DNA from: Haliea sp.
Lineage (GTDB): Bacteria; Pseudomonadota; Gammaproteobacteria; Pseudomonadales; Halieaceae
Direction: 5' to 3'
Assembly (NCBI GenBank): GCA_016704305.1
Contig: JADJAL010000004.1
Location: 62,001-126,000 of the forward strand
Length of the DNA stretch: 64,000 bases
The number at the start of each line of letters is the position of its first letter. The stretch's first letter is position 1. The notes below the pieces were generated by a model that was given only the letters and a program-made list of their open reading frames with translations, searched no databases and was not told the DNA's origin. The translations under genes and the position numbers were made by a program. Shown in pieces: positions 17,334 to 27,486 of the stretch.

Positions 17334-17937
17334 TGGAACTCGAACTGTGGCAGATGGCCCTGCTCGTTGCCGTCGGGATTGCCAGTGGATTCCTGAACGT
17401 GGTCGCCGGCGGCGGTGGACGTGCGCTGTTCCAGGCGCGGTGATCGGCGCCTTTCTCGGCGTCAACCTCGAAGGCGTGTGGTTCAATCGCTCGCTGGCGC
17501 TGATCATGCTGGGCGTCATGCTGATCATGCACTTCGACCGCAAAGGCGGGGCGAGCAAGATCGGCCACCAGCCCACACGGCGGCAGTTGCTGCACGGCCA
17601 TTTGCTGATGATCGGCGTCGGCTTCTGGGGCGGTTTTATACAGCTGGGCGTGGGCTTCATCATCATGCCGGTGCTGAACCGGGTCATGGGGCTCGACCTG
17701 GTCAGGACCAACATGCACAAGGTGTTCATCGTCGCGATCTATACGGTCGTGGCGCTGCTGGTGTTCGCCAGCCAACTGGAACTGTTCTGGATCGTCGGCC
17801 TGATTCTGGCCGTCGGCAACGCGATCGGCGGCTACCTGGGCGCGCATTTCTCGATAAACAAGGGCGAGCGCATGATTCGCCTGGTGCTGAACCTGGTGCT
17901 GGTTGTTTTTGTTATTAAGCTACTATTCGATTTCTAG
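17334..17937 (+). pseudogene. TauE/SafE family permease, internal deletion with frameshift
   Basis: The start is ATG 17334 (MELELWQMALLVAVGIASGFLNVVAGGGG), the family's first helix with the VAGGG motif. That frame stops at 17443. The continuing frame enters at about 17425 (AVPGAVIGAFLGVNLEGVWFN) and runs to 17937 with four or five more membrane helices and the motif GFWGGFIQLGVGFIIMPVLN. Intact relatives have roughly 50 residues between VAGGG and PGAVIGA, including the NGTNR motif; they are missing. Such permeases export sulfite, sulfonates or other anions. Starts 3 bp after the gorA stop. Confidence 0.85.
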
Positions 17938-18017
17938 CGCGGCGCTCACCCGGTGCTATACCATGCCCTTATCTTGCGCGACTGGCGCGCGACCATCCCG
18001 TAACGACTGCCGGCCGT

Positions 18018-18950
18018 ATGATTGAAGTTCAATCCCTGACCCGCCTTTACGGCAGCACTGTTGCCGTGAAAAACGTGTCGTTCACGATCAACAATCATGA
18101 GATTGTCGGCCTGCTCGGCCACAACGGCGCGGGCAAAACCACCATCATGCGCATGCTAAGCGGCTACCTGGAGCCCAGCGACGGCAGCATATTGATTGAC
18201 GGCGTAAACCCGGCCGGTGACTCCCGGGCGGTGCAGCAGCACCTCGGTTATCTGCCGGAAAACCTGCCGATCTACCCGCAGATGATGGTTGCCGACTACC
18301 TGGATTACGTCGCCACGCTGAAGGGCATTCCCGCGCCGCGCCGCATGGCCGCCGTGCGTGAAGCGCTGCTCGCCACTGACCTCGCGGCGCAAGCACTGGC
18401 GCCCATCCACATTCTGTCGCGTGGCTTCCGGCAGCGCGTGGGTGTCGCCCAGGCGATTCTGGGACAACCCCGGTTGCTGATCCTGGATGAGCCTACGAAC
18501 GGCCTCGACCCGCACCAGACCGAGCACATGCGGCGCCTGATCAAGCGACTGGCGCGCCACACCACCATCATTCTTTCCACGCACATCATGCAGGAAGTGG
18601 ACGCCGTCTGTGATCGCGTGCTGATGCTGCGCGATGGCCGCCTGGCCCTGGACCAGGGGCTGGCCGAACTGCATGACACCAAGGCGCTGTCGCTGCGCAC
18701 CAGCATGACCGAGCAGCCGCTGGCGTCCTACCTGCAGCGCCTGCCGCAGGTCGCCGCGCTGGAAGACACGGGCACCGACGGCGGGTGCATGCACTTCAAC
18801 CTCTACCTGCACCCCAATGTCGACCCGGATACCGCGGCAAACAATATCGCGCAATGCGTCGTGAAGGCGGGCGCCAAGCTGTTCCAGTTGCAGGTCATCA
18901 CGCGCGACCTGGAGTCGGTGTTTCGCGAGGTAAACGGCTATGGCGACTAA
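18018..18950 (+). CDS. ABC transporter ATP-binding protein (GldA-like)
   Basis: 310 aa ATPase. Walker A is GHNGAGKTT (about residue 35), the Q-loop region reads GYLPENLPIYPQMM, the signature is LSRGFRQRVG (Arg-Gly variant of LSGGQ, common in GldA/CcmA types), Walker B LLILDEP, and the H-loop STHIMQEV. A C-terminal extension of about 80 residues is typical of gliding-motility type GldA. It overlaps the permease gene by 11 bp. With the next two genes it forms an ABC-2 type export or envelope system; gliding itself is not implied. Confidence 0.92.
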   Translation: MIEVQSLTRLYGSTVAVKNVSFTINNHEIVGLLGHNGAGKTTIMRMLSGYLEPSDGSILIDGVNPAGDSRAVQQHLGYLPENLPIYPQMMVADYLDYVATLKGIPAPRRMAAVREALLATDLAAQALAPIHILSRGFRQRVGVAQAILGQPRLLILDEPTNGLDPHQTEHMRRLIKRLARHTTIILSTHIMQEVDAVCDRVLMLRDGRLALDQGLAELHDTKALSLRTSMTEQPLASYLQRLPQVAALEDTGTDGGCMHFNLYLHPNVDPDTAANNIAQCVVKAGAKLFQLQVITRDLESVFREVNGYGD

Positions 18951-21834
18951 TTCGGTCACCCGCCGCGTCGCGCAGAAGGAAGTCCGGCTGTTTTTCGCGT
19001 CACCGGTGGCGTGGCTGTTCCTGGCGACCTTTGCGGCGGCGACCGGGTTCCTGTTTTTTTGGGTGGAGTCGTTTTTCGCGCGCAATATCGCCGATGTGCG
19101 CCCGCTGTTTGAATGGCTGCCGGTCGTGTTGATCTTCCTGTGCGCGAGCCTGACGATGCGCATGTGGAGCGAGGAACGGCAGAGCGGCACGCTGGAACAC
19201 GTGCTGACGCAACCGGTCGGACCGTGGCACTTCGTCATCGGCAAGTTCTGGGCATGCATCACGCTGCTGCTGCTGGCGCTGGCCAGTACGCTGCCGCTGC
19301 CCATCACCGTGGCGTTGATCGCAAACCTGGACTGGGGGCCGGTGCTGGGCGGCTACCTGGCGTCCATACTGCTCGGCGCCTCTTACCTCGCCATCGGGCT
19401 GTTCGTATCGGCCCGCACCGACAATCCCATCGTCAGCCTGATTGGCACCGTGGTGCTGTGCTCGTTGCTCTACCTGCTCGGCAGCGCGACCTTCACGGGA
19501 TTTTTTGACGACAGGACCGGTGAGACACTGCGCCTGCTCGGCAGTGGTGCGCGCTTCGAGAGCATCAATCGCGGCATCATCGACCTGCGCGACCTGCTCT
19601 ACTATGCCAGCCTGACCGTCGCGTTCCTCGCGCTGAACGTGTTTGCGCTGGAGCGCGAGCGCTGGGCGCGGCGGGCCGCAACGCCACGCCAACGCAACTG
19701 GCGCATCGGCATCGCGCTGTTGTTGCTGAACCTGCTGTTGGTGAATATCTGGCTGGCACCGTTCTCGGCATTGCGCGTCGACATCACCGAGGGAAAATTG
19801 TTTTCCATTTCCCAACCGACGCGGAATTTCCTCAACGAGTTGGATGAGCCGCTGCTGATACGCGGCTATTTCAGCGGCCAGACGCATGCCCTGCTGGCAC
19901 CCCTGCTGCCGCAGTTGCGCGACCTGCTGCACGAGTATGAGGTCGCCGGCAACGGCAAGGTCCACGTCGAGTTTGTCGATCCCGCCGACGATCCGGAACT
20001 CGAAGAGGAGGCAAACAGTCGCTACGGCATCACCGCCACGCCGTTCCAGATCGCCGACAGGCACCAGACGTCGCTGGTCAATGCGTATTTCAACGTGCTG
20101 GTCGCGTACGGCAGTGAGCATACGTCGCTGGGATTTGCCGACCTGATCGAAGTGCGCGCCTCGCCGCACGCCACCGCCGAAGTGAAGCTGCGCAATCCGG
20201 AATACGACATTACCCACGCGATCAAGAAGGTCCTGTTTGATTACCGCTCGGGCGGCAACCTGTTCGACGGCATCAGCGAACCCGTGGAGCTGATCGCCTA
20301 TGTGTCCGCCGATGAGCGGCTGCCGCCAGTGGTGAAAGCGTACCGGGACGCCATCCTGCAGCAACTGGAACTGGCGCAGCAGCACTCCGACGGCAAATTC
20401 AGCTTTCGCTTCATTGAACCGGAGGCGCGCGGCGGCGCGGTAGCCGAGCAGATTGGCAAACAATGGGGCGTCAAGCCCATGAGCGCCTCAGCAGATAGCG
20501 CTGATACGTTCTACTTCTACCTCACTCTGGCGGATTCGCAACAGGTGGTAGAGGTGCCGACAGACGACTTCAATGTGGCGTCATTCCGCTTGCTGCTGGA
20601 TGCCGGCCTGAAGCGGTTTGCGCCCGGGCTGACCAAGATCGTTGCGCTGTCGCTGCCCAAATCGGAGCCGCTGCCCGCGCAATTCAAGTCCGCCGGGGCA
20701 ACGTTCGAGAATCTGGAGCGCGCCGTCACACGCGATTACAGCGTGCGCCTGGAAGACCTGTCAGATGGCAGCGTGACTCCCGAGGCGGATATCCTGGCCG
20801 TGGTTGCCCCACACAAGCTCGACGAAAGGGCCATCTTCGCGATCGACCAGTTCCTGATGCGCGGCGGCACCGTGGTGCTGGCAACATCACCGTTTACCGT
20901 GGATGCAAGCAGCAGTGAATTGCGCCTGAAGGCGCGCGATAGCGGCCTGCGGCAATGGCTGGCGCACAACGGCCTGAAGATTGAGCCCACGCTGGTGCTG
21001 GATACGCAAAACGCGAGCTTCCGTGCGCCGGTTGCGCGCGCGTCCGGCGACTACGAATTCCGCGACATACAACTGGTCGATTACCCGTACTTCATCGACC
21101 TGCGCCCCCCGGGATTAGCGCCCGATCACGCGGTGACGGAAAACCTGCCACAAGTCACCATGGCCTGGGCGTCGCCGATTACGCTCACCCGCGACCACGG
21201 ACGGCGGATTTCCGTGCTGCTGCAAAGTTCCAGCGACGCGTGGCTGCGCAACAGCAAGAATGTCATGCCCAGTGTCGATGACGCGGGAAAGGGTAATTTG
21301 CAGCCGCCAGCGGCCGGCGACAGCCCGACACGCTACGGACCACTGCGAGCTGCGCGGAATCTGGCGGTAGTGATGCAGGGACGATTCACCTCATTTTTCA
21401 CAGGCGATGATCCGCCACGAAGCGGCGCTGGCAATGATGGGGATGCGGCATCACCTTCGGCTGCGCCGGCGACACCACGCGGCATGCTTCAGCGCTCACC
21501 GGAGTCCGCGCGAATCGTGCTGTTCTCCTCCAATGACTTCATGGAAGACAAAGTGCTGGGCAGCCTTGTCGCGGCCAGCGGCACGCAGTACCTGGGGCCA
21601 CTGGATCTGTTCAAGAACACGCTGGACTGGGCCCTGCAGGACGAGCAGTTGCTGGAAATCCGCGCACGCGCCCACTTCAATCGCACGCTGCCGCCGATGG
21701 AGCGCCACGCGCAACTGCTGATCGAGTATTTCAACTACGGCCTGTCATTGCTGTGGCTGCTGCTGCTCGCGCTGGCCGCCTGGTTGCTGCGCACCCTGCG
21801 GCGGCGGCACTACGCCAAAGGCCTGGCCCTGTGA
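18940..21834 (+). CDS. ABC-2 permease fused to GldG-type auxiliary domain (GldF-GldG)
   Basis: 964 aa. Residues 1-240 form an ABC-2 permease of about six helices beginning VAQKEVRLFFASPVAWLFL, with the conserved RMWSEERQSGTLEHVLTQP. A further helix near 250 (IGIALLLLNLLLVNIWLA) leads into a large periplasmic GldG/DUF4350-like region (LRVDITEGKLFSISQPT, DPADDPELEEEA, ILAVVAPHKLDERAIFAIDQFLMRGG), and a last helix near 945. Some bacteria encode GldF and GldG separately; here they are one chain. Starts within the ATPase gene and ends overlapping the DUF4340 start, so the three are coupled. Confidence 0.9.
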   Translation: MATNSVTRRVAQKEVRLFFASPVAWLFLATFAAATGFLFFWVESFFARNIADVRPLFEWLPVVLIFLCASLTMRMWSEERQSGTLEHVLTQPVGPWHFVIGKFWACITLLLLALASTLPLPITVALIANLDWGPVLGGYLASILLGASYLAIGLFVSARTDNPIVSLIGTVVLCSLLYLLGSATFTGFFDDRTGETLRLLGSGARFESINRGIIDLRDLLYYASLTVAFLALNVFALERERWARRAATPRQRNWRIGIALLLLNLLLVNIWLAPFSALRVDITEGKLFSISQPTRNFLNELDEPLLIRGYFSGQTHALLAPLLPQLRDLLHEYEVAGNGKVHVEFVDPADDPELEEEANSRYGITATPFQIADRHQTSLVNAYFNVLVAYGSEHTSLGFADLIEVRASPHATAEVKLRNPEYDITHAIKKVLFDYRSGGNLFDGISEPVELIAYVSADERLPPVVKAYRDAILQQLELAQQHSDGKFSFRFIEPEARGGAVAEQIGKQWGVKPMSASADSADTFYFYLTLADSQQVVEVPTDDFNVASFRLLLDAGLKRFAPGLTKIVALSLPKSEPLPAQFKSAGATFENLERAVTRDYSVRLEDLSDGSVTPEADILAVVAPHKLDERAIFAIDQFLMRGGTVVLATSPFTVDASSSELRLKARDSGLRQWLAHNGLKIEPTLVLDTQNASFRAPVARASGDYEFRDIQLVDYPYFIDLRPPGLAPDHAVTENLPQVTMAWASPITLTRDHGRRISVLLQSSSDAWLRNSKNVMPSVDDAGKGNLQPPAAGDSPTRYGPLRAARNLAVVMQGRFTSFFTGDDPPRSGAGNDGDAASPSAAPATPRGMLQRSPESARIVLFSSNDFMEDKVLGSLVAASGTQYLGPLDLFKNTLDWALQDEQLLEIRARAHFNRTLPPMERHAQLLIEYFNYGLSLLWLLLLALAAWLLRTLRRRHYAKGLAL

Positions 21835-22736
21835 ATCGCTGGGTGACAGCGCTTTTCCTCGTGCTGCTGATACAGTGCGGCATTGTCGCCGCCGTGTTCT
21901 GGCCCCAACAGTTGCCGCAGCAACAATCCGCAACCCGGACGTTTGCACCCTTCCCGGTCAACGCGATAGATGAGTTGCACATCAGCGACGAATTCGACAA
22001 CGAGGCGGTGCTGATTCGCTCCGGCGAGCAGTGGCTGCTGCCGGATCTGGAAAACTTGCCCGCTGATGCGGCCAGGGTCGACGCCCTGCTGCATGACCTG
22101 ACGACCCAGTCGGGCATCTGGCCCATTGCCCAATCCTCGGCGGCGCGCCAGCGCTTCCAGGTTGCCGACTATTACTACCAGAAGCGCCTGACGCTGCTGT
22201 CCAGTGGCGAGGAACTGGGCACACTGTATCTTGGTACCTCGCCGGGGTTTCGCAAAGTACATGCGCGCAACGCGAAGCAGGACGAAATCTACAGCATCGC
22301 CTTCAACACCTTCGAGATTCCCGCCGTCAATGACGGCTGGCTGGACACGCGCTTGTTGCAGGTGCGCACGCCACTGCGTATCGACACGGACCTGTACAAC
22401 CTCTATTTTGAAAATGGGCGCTGGATGTCAGCGACAGGCGGCACACCCGACGAGGTGGAACTCAGCACTGTGATATCAGCATTGCGAGACCTGCAGGTCG
22501 TCGGTGTGGCCGGTGAAGACCTGCAGCGTGAATTGTCGGCAGTCGAAGCAGACCTTGTTATTACAGTGCAAAGCCTGGCGGGCGATACGACGCTGGAAAT
22601 CGTGACCCGCTCCGGCGAGTATTTCATTCATAGCAGCGAGTTCCCACTGTTCTTTACCTGTGCAGCGGATTGCGAGCGGCTAACAGGTGTGGATGCTGGC
22701 CGCATATCAGGTGAAGATGACGGCAGCGACGACTGA
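21831..22736 (+). CDS. DUF4340 domain-containing protein
   Basis: 301 aa, GTG start at 21831 overlapping the previous stop (GTGA). An N-terminal anchor or signal (WVTALFLVLLIQCGIVAAVFW) precedes DUF4340 sequence: GEQWLLPDLENLPADAARVDALLHDL, later LYLGTSPGFRKVHARN. DUF4340 proteins regularly follow GldA/GldFG-type ABC genes and are thought to be periplasmic partners. Likely the third component of this transporter. Confidence 0.87.
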   Translation: MNRWVTALFLVLLIQCGIVAAVFWPQQLPQQQSATRTFAPFPVNAIDELHISDEFDNEAVLIRSGEQWLLPDLENLPADAARVDALLHDLTTQSGIWPIAQSSAARQRFQVADYYYQKRLTLLSSGEELGTLYLGTSPGFRKVHARNAKQDEIYSIAFNTFEIPAVNDGWLDTRLLQVRTPLRIDTDLYNLYFENGRWMSATGGTPDEVELSTVISALRDLQVVGVAGEDLQRELSAVEADLVITVQSLAGDTTLEIVTRSGEYFIHSSEFPLFFTCAADCERLTGVDAGRISGEDDGSDD

Positions 22737-22766
22737 CACAGCGATACATCACAGGAACCAGGGTTT

Positions 22767-23387
22767 ATGGATTGGGATACCGCAGTAAAGGAATTTATCA
22801 CGCTGTGGGTCGTTATCGACCCCATCGGGACCATCCCGGTGTTTCTGGCGGTAACGGCTGGCCTCAGCGCCGCGCAGCAAAAAATGATCGCGTTGCGGGC
22901 CACCCTGGCTGCCGGCCTGATCCTGCTGTTCTTTATCATCGGCGGGCAGATGCTGATGGAGGGGCTCAACATTCACCTCGAGGCGTTCCAGATAGCGGGC
23001 GGCATCGTGCTCTTCATCTTCGCCACGACAATGATCTTCGGGGACGGCAAACCGGCGACGGACCAACGGCTGTTCGATGGCGATGTCAGCCACCTCGCGG
23101 TATTCCCGTTGGCAATACCATCGCTTGCGTCACCCGGGGCGATGCTGTCGGTGGTGATGCTCACGGACAATCACCGCTATTCGATTGAGCAGCAGATGAT
23201 CACGGCGGCGATCATGCTCGCCGTGCTGCTGTGCTCCGTGGTGCTGCTGCTATTGGCCACACCCATCCAGCGTGCCATAGGCATCGCCGGTGCCAACATC
23301 ATCAGCCGGGTAATGGGGCTTATCCTGGCATCGGTTGCCGTCGACAATATCCTGCACGGGCTTCAGGGTTATCTGAAGCTGGGTTGA
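22767..23387 (+). CDS. marC: MarC family integral membrane protein
   Basis: 206 aa with six hydrophobic helices. The family opening is clear, FITLWVVIDPIGTIPVFLAVT, with the internal motif PLAIPSLASPGAMLSVVML. MarC/UPF0056 proteins sit in the inner membrane and have no settled function; the old link to multiple antibiotic resistance is not supported. ATG at 22767 behind AGGAACCAGGG, 30 bp after DUF4340, convergent with the KefB-type gene. Confidence 0.92.
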   Translation: MDWDTAVKEFITLWVVIDPIGTIPVFLAVTAGLSAAQQKMIALRATLAAGLILLFFIIGGQMLMEGLNIHLEAFQIAGGIVLFIFATTMIFGDGKPATDQRLFDGDVSHLAVFPLAIPSLASPGAMLSVVMLTDNHRYSIEQQMITAAIMLAVLLCSVVLLLLATPIQRAIGIAGANIISRVMGLILASVAVDNILHGLQGYLKLG

Positions 23388-23457
23388 TGATTGGCGCACC
23401 GCGTTTTTGCGTGTCCAGGCTGAGCTGCTGCGTGGATGACGTTTTTCATGACCCCAC

Positions 23458-25162
23458 TCACCGTTTGGCATCCGCTTCCATGACCGGCTTGTAGTCCCAA
23501 TCCCGCACGCCCTGCAGGATCAGGTCGATATCGTCGTCCGGCACGGCCAGCATCTTCAGCGCCGTCGCGCCGAGGCGCAGGCTCGCCTCGATCGCCTCCG
23601 GGTAGGCGTGCGTGGCGCCGGCGGCGAGCAGGCGCGCGCTCGATTCAAGATCCCGCGCCCGCGCGATGACCGGCACGTGCGGGCAGTAGTTGGCCAGCAC
23701 CGAGACCGCGGTCAACGCGGCGGCGGAATCGTCCACGGTGATGATGACGAGGGCGGCGCGCTCGGCACGCACGGAGGCCAGCAATTCCGCGTCGGCGATA
23801 TCGCCGTACACAACCTGGTGGCCGTCGGCGCGCCCCTGCGCTACCCTGCCTGGGTCGCTATCGAAGGCGATAAACGGCACCCCGCGCTCATGCAGCAACA
23901 CGGCCAGGGTGTGGCCCACTCTCCCGTAACCTCCTATCAGCACGAGCTGCTCCGGCAGACCCGGCGACAGGTCGGACACATACTGCGCATCGCTGTCCCG
24001 CTGTCCAGCCAGCCGCGTGGCGATCGCGTGGTTGAAGCGAATCAGTATCGAGCCCGCGATCAACGAGAAGAACACGGAGGTCAGCGCGATCTGGCCCAAT
24101 TGCGTGTCGATGACATTCGCATCGAGCGCGATCGCAATCAGCGCGAACCCGAATTCACCGCCCACCGCCACCAGCAGCGCCACGCGCCACGCCGCCAGCG
24201 CATCGATGCCACTCCTGCGCACGATCACCACGACGATCAGGATTTTGCTCAGCAGCAGGAGCAACATGCCCAGCAGCGACCAGTGCCAAATCTGCGGAAT
24301 GCTCGCGGGATCGAACAACATGCCGATGCCGATGAAAAACAGCCCCAGCAGTACGTCGCGAAATGGCCGTATCGTGGATTCCACCTGATGGCGGAACTCG
24401 GTCTCGCCCAGCATCATGCCGGCGAGGAATGCTCCGAAGGCCAGTGACAGGCCAAACCGGCTGGACGACCACGCAGCCAGCAGCGCGACCAACAGCACGG
24501 TCAACGTGAACAGTTCAGCGGAGCGGCGCCGGGTGACCAGACGAAACAACGGATACAGCAACCAGCGCCCGGCAAACACCACCAGCACGAAGGCGATGAC
24601 GGCTTTCACAATGGCCCATCCCACCGCGCCGGCCAGCACGTCGGCGCCAACCGCCATGCCCAAGCACCGGAATAACCACCAGAAAGGGAACCGCCGTGAC
24701 ATCCTGGAAAACGGACATCGCGAGCCCAAGCCTGCCGGGGGGGCTCGCGTCCTCGCCCTGCTCGGTTAGCTGGCTGCCGATGATGGTGGAAGACGATTGC
24801 GCAAACACCGCCCCGAATACAAACGCGGCGGCGGCATTCAACCCGGCCAGCCACGCCACCACCGCCACGACGAGGGTCGTGAGCACCACCTGCGCCGTGC
24901 CGAGGCCGAGCACCTGGTGCCGCAAAGCATGTAGCTGAGGCAACGAGAAGTTGAGACCAATCGTGAACAGCAGGAACACGACACCGAATTCCGCCAGCGC
25001 CTCGAATTCCGTCACGTGCACGGTGGGCCCAATCGTATGGGGTCCGAGAATAACGCCCACCAGCAAATACCCGAGACTGGTCGGGATATGGAACTGCCGA
25101 AACGCGACCACCACCGCGACCGCCACGCCAAGCAGCAACACAATTTGCGCAAGATGTTCCAT
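23458..25162 (-). pseudogene. KefB-type cation:proton antiporter (CPA2) with TrkA-N domain, frameshifted
   Basis: The start is ATG 25162 (MEHLAQIVLLLGVAVAVVVAF). The first frame runs to SVFQDVTAVPFLVVIPVLG and then loses sense near 24660. The downstream frame resumes at MAVGADVLAGAVGWAIVKAV and runs to the stop at 23458. Together they give about 12 helices (GPHTIGP, GAVFAQSSSTI) followed by an NAD-binding TrkA-N domain (LVLIGGYGRVGHTLA, then the acidic residue in VPFIAFDSD), about 565 residues in all. One base is gained or two lost around 24655-24665. If real, the protein is cut inside the membrane domain; if not, this is a normal K+/H+ antiporter. Confidence 0.85.
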
Positions 25163-25346
25163 CACACTCCAGGTTCCAACAGCGCGGATAACGCCAAGGA
25201 CAACAACTGTTTTCGACAGTGCACTGGACGATGCGGTATCGAACGCCGTTTTCACGGCGAAGTTTGGCGACTTTGATTAGGTATGCAGAACTGGTTGAGC
25301 GCTCGCCGCACCGGTTCCATGGGATTACCACAGGAAGGAGTCTCAC

Positions 25347-27220
25347 ATGCCCAAGCAAGCCCTCACTGTCGCCGGACGCAAACTGACTCTCGACGCAAGA
25401 CCGGACAGGCTGGATCTACGTGACTTCATGTTCAAGCCGCGCCCCCTGCCGTTACCAGAGGTATACCCAGCGCGGAATCGTTACGCAACATCTGGCGAAA
25501 TACCGCGACCTGATCGGGGGCGAGGGGCCGCCGGAGGCCTGGCGGCCGTCGTCAACTACCAGCTATGGCTCCGGGACAAGATGCCGGCCGATTCCGGACG
25601 CAAGGTCAGCCCTTTCATGCTGTATCAACTGGCGCGTTTTTATGACGAATGGCCGGGGGAAGAATATGAGGGTTCGAGTTGTCGCGGTGCCCTGAAGGGT
25701 TGGCACAAGCACGGCGTTTGCCTGGACGATTTCTGGCCTGCCCCCAATTCCCGTCCCGAAGCCGGCTGGGATACGAATGCGGTGAAGCAGCCGCTGGGCG
25801 TGTACTACCGTATCGACATCCGTTCCGTGGTCGACATGCAGGCCGGAGAAACCAGCGCCATCTATGTCTCCGCAAACGTCCAAATGGACCTGGGGAGCAG
25901 TAATCCCAAGCAGATAACGCACCAGACTCTGCCCATCATCAAGAGCGCGGCAATCCGGCGGCCATGTGGTCGCGCGATTCATCGTGCAAACTGGGGACCG
26001 AAATGGGGAGCGAGTGGATTTGCGATGCTGCCGTACGCGGATTGGGTCAGTAATGGCAGCGATGCCTGGACCGTGGCTATCGGCGTGCCGCTGGAGCAGG
26101 TAATGCCAAATCCGTGCTGTCGCGTTCCCTGCGTATGCCAAGTTCCGCGCCCTCCACGACCTTCAAAAGCCTGCTCACCAAAGACAAGGACAGCGGCGGC
26201 AAGGGCTGGAGCAAGGAAGTCGCCTATGAACACTCACTCGTGACCGGCAATGACGGGCGCGTGATCAATCGACTGCCGCATATTCCCAATGCGCAAGATG
26301 CCGTGCACTTCATCTGCATGACAAACCTGCACAGTGGCTTGGCAAACAACAAAAGCAGCATCGCAAGGTGCTGGTTTACGCGCATGGCGGCTTGAACTCG
26401 GAGGACGCTTCCATTGAGCGCAACCAGGTATTGGGCAAGGTATTTGCCGACAACACCGTGTACCCGCTGTTCACCACCTGGAAGAGTGGCCCGGTGGAAC
26501 CATCGCCAACATACTCAGCGATCCAAGGTCCTTGGCGGACTCAACGCCCTCCACCGGTAGCGGATCTGGAACCTACCGATCGCCTGTTGGAGAGCGCCTG
26601 CCGTCATCTGCTGGTAAAAGCCATGGACAGAAATGAAGGAAAACGTGGCACGCGGACAGCAGAGCGGACACGGTACCAGGCATTGCCCAAGCTCTGACTA
26701 CAGTTGAATCATGGTGCCGAAATTACCTGGTCGGGCACTCTGCCGGCTCGTTCGTCTGCGGTCGCCTGCTGCAGGAACTGGCCGCCTCGGCGCCACGGCG
26801 AGCAGTTGTACGCTCTATGCACCGGCGTGTGATGCCGCCTTCGCGAATGCCTTCTTCGTCCCTGCCTGTAACCAGGGTGTTCTGCCGCCGAGCAAATTCC
26901 ATATCCACCTGCTATCGGATGAGCGGGAAAACGACGACACCGTCGGCGGGGTCTACCGCAAATCGTTGCGGTCAGCCGGGCGTTGGAGGCAGAGCATAAG
27001 GTGCCACTTATCGGCAGGCACAATGCGTTCAAACCCGGCAAGAGCAATGATCGCACCTGGCATGGTTCCACACTGGGCGAGGTGAAAGCCTGGCAGAAAT
27101 TCTGGAAGCAGCAGCCCGACGCCAACCTGCGCGTGCTGGACGCGAAGAAGGTGGAGAAGGTCAAGCATCTCGATTTCATCGCGGCTGCTTTGAAACAGCA
27201 CGACGGTCGGGCTATGTTGC
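25347..27220 (+). pseudogene. Decayed papain-like (C1A) peptidase fused to an alpha/beta-hydrolase domain
   Basis: Fragments in three frames add up to one protein of about 620 residues. 25347-25470: MPKQALTVAGRKLTLDARPDRLDLRD. 25470-25535, another frame: TQHLAKYRDLIGGEG. 25535-25950: LAAVVNYQLWLRD, DEWPGEEYEGSSCRGALKGW. 25980-26115: NWGPKWGASGFAMLPYADW, the papain Asn region. The catalytic-Cys stretch (expected DQGGEGACTGF) is damaged and has no Cys codon. Then come VLVYAHGGLNSEDASIER (26370), YLVGHSAGSFVCGRLLQEL with the GxSxG elbow (26724), CTLYAPACDAAFANAFF, and GSTLGEVKAWQKFWKQQPD (to about 27130). At least six frame changes; surely not one functional chain as read. Confidence 0.8.
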
Positions 27221-27486
27221 TCGTGTTACAGGACGCAAAAAGCTGGAAGCGCCGGTTACAGATTCGAGCTGTGGATCGGGGGCCTGCGCAGCCCGGAAAA
27301 ACCAGGGTAGATTATTCCACATTGCCACTAACTCCAGCGCTGTCGCGTCAGGAATGTTTACACGCGCGGTTATCACGCCCGTCGCACGAACAGCATAAGT
27401 GCATGAATCCAATTGATATTTTTTCTACTGGCATAGTCGCTGCGTATCTGGCCGCACGTTAACTATAAATAGCGAGTCTTGCCTGT

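Noticed and set aside
19000..20463. 487-codon minus-strand frame opposite the GldFG gene
   Set aside because: Gln/Arg/Gly-rich antisense shadow, no domain recognisable, while the plus strand gives a clear ABC permease.
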